A program made the position numbers and the translations under genes. DNA of 42,500 bases from Prorocentrum cordatum (lineage: Eukaryota; Sar; Dinophyceae; Prorocentrales; Prorocentraceae), in contig CAUYUJ010001292.1 of NCBI GenBank assembly GCA_963575745.1, forward strand, positions 180,001-222,500, given 5' to 3'. The notes below the pieces were generated by a model that worked only from the letters and a program-made list of their open reading frames with translations, was not told where the DNA came from and did no database searches. Shown one piece after another: positions 37,753 to 42,500 of the stretch (positions are counted from its first letter, which is position 1; each line of letters opens with the position of its first letter).

Positions 37753-38181
37753 GTGCGGCCGAACACCGACGAGGCACGACAAGAGGATGCTGCCCGTTCG
37801 ATGGAGGGCCAGTCGGAGCCAGAGGCTAGCGCGGCGGCCTCACCACCCCAGGAAGCACCAGCAGGTCTACAAACAAGTCCTGGGGCGACCCTCTGGAGTG
37901 CGGCAGGGCGAACCAGCGAACCACCACAATCCAGGTCGACCCAGGGCCAAACTTACAACAGAGGAGGCCCCGCACGAATTATGACGCCGTCGCGGAGCCT
38001 GCCCGATGCAGAGGAGCAAGAAACCACCTCCCGGAAAGCTGGGCCGGCGTTTCTGAACCGGCTTGCTGGACTGCTGGCCCCAGTCTCTTGCGCGCGTTCG
38101 CCCCTCCAGCGTTACCACAGAGATGTGGTCCGCGTCTGTCTGCAGAAACTTCCAGAGAACAAGCCGGCCCGGGTCTCTTAA
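37753..38181 (+). CDS. Possible coding stretch (hypothetical)
   Basis: A 142-codon frame. The first 90 residues are low-complexity (Ser, Pro, Gln, Thr); the end, AFLNRLAGLLAPVSCARSPL to YHRDVVRVCLQKLPENKP, looks more structured. No family recognised, no splice or leader evidence. 38182-38475 shows nothing else. Confidence 0.25.
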   Translation: MRPNTDEARQEDAARSMEGQSEPEASAAASPPQEAPAGLQTSPGATLWSAAGRTSEPPQSRSTQGQTYNRGGPARIMTPSRSLPDAEEQETTSRKAGPAFLNRLAGLLAPVSCARSPLQRYHRDVVRVCLQKLPENKPARVS

Positions 38182-38477
38182 GTGAGAATGTCATGGATCA
38201 GATGTTCGGCTGTATCGTTTCGCCGACCCTATCCCCATCCCCATCTCCGTCCAGACCCCCACCATCCCAGCACCCCGTTTAAGGATATCCCTGTCCAGGG
38301 GGGCAAGTCGGCCAGTGGGGCCCCTGCCACGCCCATGGGTGACTGGGGTCGGTGGAGCGATGTTCGCTCTCACTGCCCCCCTCTGCGCGCCGCCAGAAGA
38401 GAGGCCGCATGAGCATGTCAGAAGCAACGACAAGGGGAGGGGGGGGGCGGCCCCAGGGGGGAAGCGTCAGTCCCACG

Positions 38478-38640
38478 AGGAGGAGAAGGAGGAGGAGGAG
38501 GAGGAGGAGGAGGGGGAGGAGGGGGAGGAGGAGGAAGAGGAAGAGAAGAAGGAGGAGTAGCAGCTAAACTCGGCCAGGAAAACTCGGCCAGGCTGATCTC
38601 GGCCAAGACGAATTCGGCCCGGGCTTGGCCGAGCTTCGAC
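38478..38640. repeat. (GGA)n tract followed by short CTCGGCCA repeats
   Basis: (GGA)n at 38478-38560, then about five copies of an AACTCGGCCAGG-like unit at 38571-38632, ending with an inverted CTTGGCCGAGCTTCG. Confidence 0.75.
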
Positions 38641-38696
38641 TATAGACGTGAGAGTGACCCTTCGCCGGAGTGGCCTTTGGTGCGGACCCATTGGGG

Positions 38697-38886
38697 CCCC
38701 CCGATCGCCGAGCGCGATGCGATGGTAGCGTCTTGCGCGCCTGTGTTCGGTCCCAGTTAGGCCCCCCCGGCGGCCCCCAGCTTGGCCCCCCCCCCCCCCG
38801 GCGTGATCTCGTGGTGCGGGCGGTCCCCCCGATCGTCGAGCGCGATGCGATTGCAGCGGCCTGCGCGCTTAGGTTCGGGCCCCCGG
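38697..38886 (+). repeat. Two ~60-bp direct repeats
   Basis: Copies at 38697-38756 and 38826-38885 share CCCCCCGATCG, CGAGCGCGATGCGAT, GCGCGC and TTCGG. Each is followed by a CCCGGCGG block. Confidence 0.6.
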
Positions 38887-38960
38887 CGGTACCCAGGAAC
38901 ACTGGCGCACCAGGGGTTCCTCTGCCCCCGGGGCCGCTCCTGCGTGCAGCCGAGAGTCTA

Positions 38961-39463
38961 CCCCAGACATGCGACGTCCTGATTGTTTCAGGACGGCGCC
39001 CCCGGAAGTCCAGACCCTTTCCCCGGGGGCCGGTTTTGCATCACGAGTCGTTCTTTGACGGTCCTGGGGCCCGGCGAGGTCCTCTAGGGGTGTTAGAAAT
39101 TGTAATCTTTTTGGAGACAATTGAACAAGGAAGTACGCATAACAATAATATTACGAACTTGGATGATTGAGTAAATAAACAAATGCTACTCGTGAGCTAT
39201 CTACTAGCCGTGTTAATTGTCCAACAAACTATTGAACATACTACGAATGATTTTACACATACATATACGTATACATATGTATACTATTAATAATACTAAA
39301 AATAGCAATAAGAACTGTCAAATCATTACCATACATTACACGAGTTCAGAATCTAGAATCTGCTTATGCAGCAGACCAAGAAAACTTTGAAGAACACCAG
39401 TAGGCCGAAGATCATGAAGAAACTTCCCGCCCTGATTGTTCAACGACGCCGTCCTCTCTGGGT
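38961..39463 (-). mobile_element. MITE family C, inverted copy split by an AT-rich insertion
   Basis: 38961-39091 matches the minus strand of 6750-6933 from CCCAGACATGCGA to CCGGCGAGG. The missing part resumes at about 39401 with GGCCGAAGATC, CTTCCCGCCCTGATTGTTC, ACGACGCC and ends CTCTCTGGG at 39463. Together they make a complete element of about 190 bp, with about 310 bp of foreign AT-rich DNA between. Confidence 0.7.
39092..39400. mobile_element. AT-rich insertion nested in a family C element
   Basis: About 310 bp, far richer in A and T than the rest of the window. It begins near GGTGTTAGAAATTG and ends near CTTTGAAGAACACC, so its last six bases invert its first six. It contains the 16-bp palindrome GTATACATATGTATAC at 39269-39284. 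No frame of note. Its edges are set by where family C similarity stops and resumes. Possible sources are an AT-rich transposon or organelle DNA. Confidence 0.55.
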
Positions 39464-39989
39464 CCCTGGCCGAGGCTCGCCTGGCCGGGTCCTCTCCCCT
39501 GCCCGGGGGCCCGCGGGCGCGCGGGCCTCCCACGCCGCGGGCGCGTGCGGCGGGGCCGGGCAGGGCCTGGCGAGGGCCCCGAGGGGGCGAAGACTGCCAG
39601 CGATACAAACACCCTGCTTGCCTCCAGGGTGCCCCGGGCTTCTTGGGTGCTGCGATGGAGAGCGCGTCGCTCCCGCGCCGACACATCGATGGGCGTCCTG
39701 GGGTCTCAGGGCCGGGCTGCTTGCGGAGGGTTTCTTGTAGTCGGGCCTCCACTGTATGGGCCCCCTGCCGACCCCGCTCGGCACGAGCTCTCAGACGTCC
39801 GCCCGGGGCTGCTCCGTGGGTCGGGCGCTGGAGCCCCGCGTGGCGGCCGCTGCGGGCTCCGCGCGCTGGGGGGGGGGGGGTGGCGGGGGTCCAGCGCTGG
39901 CAACAGCCCTGTGCGGGCCTCCGAGGCCCCGCGCCTGCGCCGCCCTGCGTCGCGGATGGGAAAGCTACATGAGCACAGGAGCATGAGCT
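39464..39989. other. GC-rich stretch, no supported gene
   Basis: Several long frames on both strands, all Arg/Pro/Ala-rich and without domains. No family match. Confidence 0.35.
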
Positions 39990-40135
39990 CAAGTCGGGCG
40001 TGTCCCTCTACGGGGGGGAATATCCAAAAATAGTCAGCGGACGATTTTTGGACTATTTTTGAGCATGGGGGGTATTGTTTAACTATTTGTTATTTTTCGC
40101 CCGGAATCGGCCTGTAGGGGGACAGGCCCGACCTT
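39990..40135. mobile_element. MITE family B, copy 4
   Basis: Starts CAAGTCGGGCGTGTCCCTCT and ends CTGTAGGGGGACAGGCCCGA then CCTT, inverse complements with few mismatches. The centre has AAAAATAGTCAGCGGACG and TTTTTGGACTATTTTTGAG. It lies 45 bp upstream of the double hairpin at 40180. Confidence 0.8.
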
Positions 40136-40179
40136 GGCATAAGCTTCAGCAGCTCCGCGCAGAGTTCTTGGGCCCCCCT

Positions 40180-40222
40180 GGCGGCGCCTCCAGCGCCGCC
40201 CCTGGCGCGCTCCGCGCGCCAG
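40180..40222. repeat. GC-rich double-hairpin element, copy 2
   Basis: Same layout as 6355-6397. The first hairpin (40180-40200) has one change that unpairs its loop-closing base; the second (40202-40222) is identical: CTGGCGCGC-TCC-GCGCGCCAG. CCCCCCT upstream and GGAGTGGGG downstream again offer an outer stem. Confidence 0.85.
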
Positions 40223-40323
40223 GGAGTGGGGCCTCAGCGCTGATCCAGGAAATCCGCGCGGGGCTGCGGCAAATTTGGTTGAGCTCTGCGGTTGCTTGTC
40301 TCTCCCACCCCTCTCCCGACGAG

Positions 40324-40519
40324 GAAGAAGGAGCCCGACTTCCTGGTGAAGCCCGCCGACCAGACGAGGTCCCCCACGCTGCCAACGTACGAGTCCTACG
40401 CGGGCTACCCGCCGGCGACCCCCGTGGACCAGACGGTTGCGGAGCCGCCCGACGCCGACGGAGATCCGTACAACCAGCCGGTGTGGGGAGAGAACACGCC
40501 GCCTCCGGCGGCTGCCTGA
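40324..40519 (+). CDS. Candidate terminal exon (hypothetical)
   Basis: A polypyrimidine stretch (40290-40319) leads to the acceptor CCCGACGAG, after which the frame reads KKEPDFLVKPADQTRSPTLP, TYESYAGYPPATPVDQTVAE and PPDADGDPYNQPVWGENTPP before a TGA at 40517-40519. The composition (Pro, Tyr, Asp) suggests a disordered tail. No family is recognised. Upstream exons are not identified in the window. Confidence 0.45.
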
Positions 40520-40710
40520 GCCCAGCGGCAGCCCCCCCCCGCGAGCGGAGCAGACCGCCTGCGGGCTTCGCCAGGGACCCGCCCGCGGTCGCCATGCGCT
40601 GTCGGCGGCAGGCCCGTGCAAGAAGGCGTTGGCTCGCAGCGGTCGCAGCAGCAACTCCTCAGACCTTCCCCCCCCCATTAGTGTCATTGTCCTTCTCCCC
40701 TTTTGCGCGG

Positions 40711-40855
40711 GAGGAGGAGGAGGAGGAGGAGGAGGAGGAGGAGGAGGAGGAGGAGGAGGAGGAGGAGGAGGCGGAGGAGGAGGAGGAGGAGGAGGAGGAG
40801 GAGGAGGAGAGGAGGAGGGGGAGGAGGAGGATGAGGAGGAGGAGGATCGCTGAGG
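40711..40855. repeat. (GGA)n microsatellite
   Basis: About 48 GGA units with a GCGGA and a GGGGGA interruption, without inverted flanks. 40856-41400 after it shows no supported gene; a 95-codon frame at 40896-41183 lacks any domain. Confidence 0.9.
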
Positions 40856-41427
40856 AAGCAGCCAGGGCAGCCAGCGGGCCGCCAATGGCATAGGAGTGCC
40901 AATGGGGGTCCCTCTGCTTGGGGACACCCCAACTCGCAGCCTGCTTGTTGGGTTCGCTAACAAGGGCTTGCCTTGGCAAACCGACCCAACGAAAACCCTC
41001 ACCAAGGCTGGGCAGCTCCGAGAGCCCATGACCCCCCACGAAGGCACTGCGCTCGACGTTGCCGACGACGACGACGACGCCAACAGTTCTGGAGCAGCAG
41101 TCCGCTTGCTCCTCTGGTACCTCCTGCGGGTCCTGCTGGCGGGGGGGGGGAAGTTGAGGAAACCTGGAGGGGCCAGGGCGTAGGGAGTCATCTCACTCCG
41201 GCCTTGGGCCAGGGAAGCCTCCCAGCCACCCGCCTTTCCTTCCCCCCCGCGACTCCCCAAACCATCCCCGGGCAGCTGCTATGAGCCACCTCTCCTCGAG
41301 AGCGCCGGGGGGAGGAGGGAGGGGATGAGGAGGAAGGGTCGTAGGAGGACAGAGGTGGAGGCGACACTGAGGGGGCCGGGGCTACGGATGCCAGGCCCTC
41401 GGACACCCAACATGATGCCTTCCGCCC

Positions 41428-41540
41428 CCGCGCACACAGTGGACGCAAGGGCTGGCCCCGACCAGCGCCCCCCCACGCAGTGAGTACAATGGTCGGCCCC
41501 GCCCACGGCCGCTCACACCTCGGATACAAGGGTCGGCCTC
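41428..41540 (+). repeat. Degenerate ~40-bp tandem repeat, about 3 units
   Basis: Units contain GTGGACGCAAGGGCTGGCCC, GTGAGTACAATGGTCGGCCC and CTCGGATACAAGGGTCGGCC. Confidence 0.5.
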
Positions 41541-41786
41541 CTGTGTTCCCACTGAACTAACAAGCAACACGCTGCTGATTGACCTATTGAACACTTCTCT
41601 ACACGACCTGATCGCTGATAGTGCAGACAGCATCCGAGCGAGCGTTGCGCTGACGCCCATGCCGCTCCTGCCATGACAGGCAGGGCTGTGTAAGTGGCCG
41701 AACCCGGCCTGCAGACCAGAGGGTAGACGAACCTCTCGTGCCCATGGCTGCCACGTTGCTGGCTTTTGAGCTCCATTATCTGGGCC

Positions 41787-41976
41787 ACACACATGGTGGC
41801 AGGGCGCCCAGGCCATCGTCAGTGGCTTTGACAACGAAGGCGTCAGACAACAAGGCCACGCCGTCGAAGTACTCGCGCCGGTAGGCCCTCTCGAGCCAGG
41901 CATCCCAGCGAAGCCAGGACGCTGACCTAGCACGGAGATCCCGCGCAACTGTTTGCGCAACGGGATCCGGCGAGAC
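41787..41976 (-). CDS. Possible minus-strand exon (hypothetical)
   Basis: On the minus strand, after the acceptor GTTGCCAG, the frame reads DPVAQTVARDLRARSASWLR, WDAWLERAYRREYFDGVALL and SDAFVVKATDDG. The pattern of Trp, Tyr and charged residues is protein-like. An upstream frame (about 42030-42240, NCLPGHGPDEWPANQVVALR and ETFADTHASRVDADLYERVP) may be a preceding exon. No family recognised. Confidence 0.3.
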
Positions 41977-42500
41977 CTGGCAACAGCACCTCGGAAGGGG
42001 TGGTGCTGTTTCCGGGGCCGAAAGGCTTCGAACGAGGAGCCTGATGCCCCGGGTACTCGCTCGTACAAGTCTGCATCTACCCTGCTTGCGTGCGTGTCCG
42101 CAAAGGTCTCCATGTCCGCCGATCCGGCCGAGCGCCTCAGAGCTACCACCTGGTTGGCGGGCCACTCGTCAGGACCGTGCCCAGGCAGGCAGTTATGCAG
42201 CGCCACTGGATCGGCAGTCTGTGCGGCCACCACGATGACAAGCGCATTATCCGGGACATCTCCGCTCGCTGCCTTGCAGCGCTAGGTGCGGAGGCACAGC
42301 CTGATGGAGAGCTGAAGTGCCCCCGCCCGTGGCTCCACATGGAAGACTGGCAGTGCCGACGTGGCTGGTCTTCACCACCACGCTGGCTGGTGGGGACAGC
42401 ACTCCGCGCCCATGCCCGTGCGGGCCCACCACCGAGGTGGAGAAGCCTCCGGGAGCCTTCGTTCGCCCACCTCGAGAACAGTTGCCGCCCCCCCGTGTTA

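Noticed and set aside
39336-39992. 218-codon minus-strand frame
   Set aside because: Arg/Pro/Gly-rich, runs into the family C repeat and AT-rich insert; no domain.
40896-41183. 95-codon frame with a Leu-rich segment
   Set aside because: No domain, and the composition changes within it; not enough support for a gene.

Overview
The window looks like nuclear DNA of a dinoflagellate. The strongest sign is a perfect copy of the dinoflagellate trans-spliced leader (DinoSL) at 31756-31777, with a one-mismatch relic at 19835-19856. Supporting signs are the high GC content, small exons lost in kilobases of low-complexity DNA, a PAS-domain exon pair joined by an inferred GC-AG intron, an intron-free retrogene, and a very high load of simple repeats. 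The genus cannot be fixed from the sequence; a large-genome core dinoflagellate such as Prorocentrum would fit, but that is a guess. The text was read by eye, so exon edges and repeat ends may be off by several bases.

Layout. 1-5,800 is repeat-rich: terminal-inverted-repeat (TIR) elements, an ~83-bp tandem array, a (TG)n tract and a 1-kb CAT array. 5,806-10,594 carries five plus-strand stretches with coding character, one holding a SANT/Myb-like domain; they may belong to one gene whose introns are filled with small TIR elements. 11,445-15,944 carries two exons that together make one PAS domain, split by a 4,275-bp intron holding a minisatellite that reverses orientation. 16,000-19,800 is repeat arrays and more TIR elements. 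19,835-21,624 is a retrogene: SL relic, 5' UTR with a TIR element inside it, and an uninterrupted acid ceramidase/NAAA-type hydrolase. 21,625-31,100 is almost gene-free, dominated by microsatellites, a GACCCACCC minisatellite and a 43-bp satellite. 31,166-31,380 is a possible secretory first exon. 31,756-37,360 is a non-LTR (LINE) retrotransposon with ORF1, an APE-type endonuclease and reverse transcriptase, starting exactly with the DinoSL and flanked on both sides by the same (TCC)n repeat. 37,700-42,500 has a few candidate exons and more TIR elements.

The main theme is mobile DNA without visible transposases. I could separate at least eight small TIR or hairpin families by comparing copies within the window. 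Two of them carry a trinucleotide microsatellite as their core and are bounded by target-site duplications that differ between copies, so the microsatellites seem to be carried around by the elements. A second theme is RNA-mediated return of trans-spliced messages to the genome, seen both in the hydrolase retrogene and at the 5' end of the LINE.
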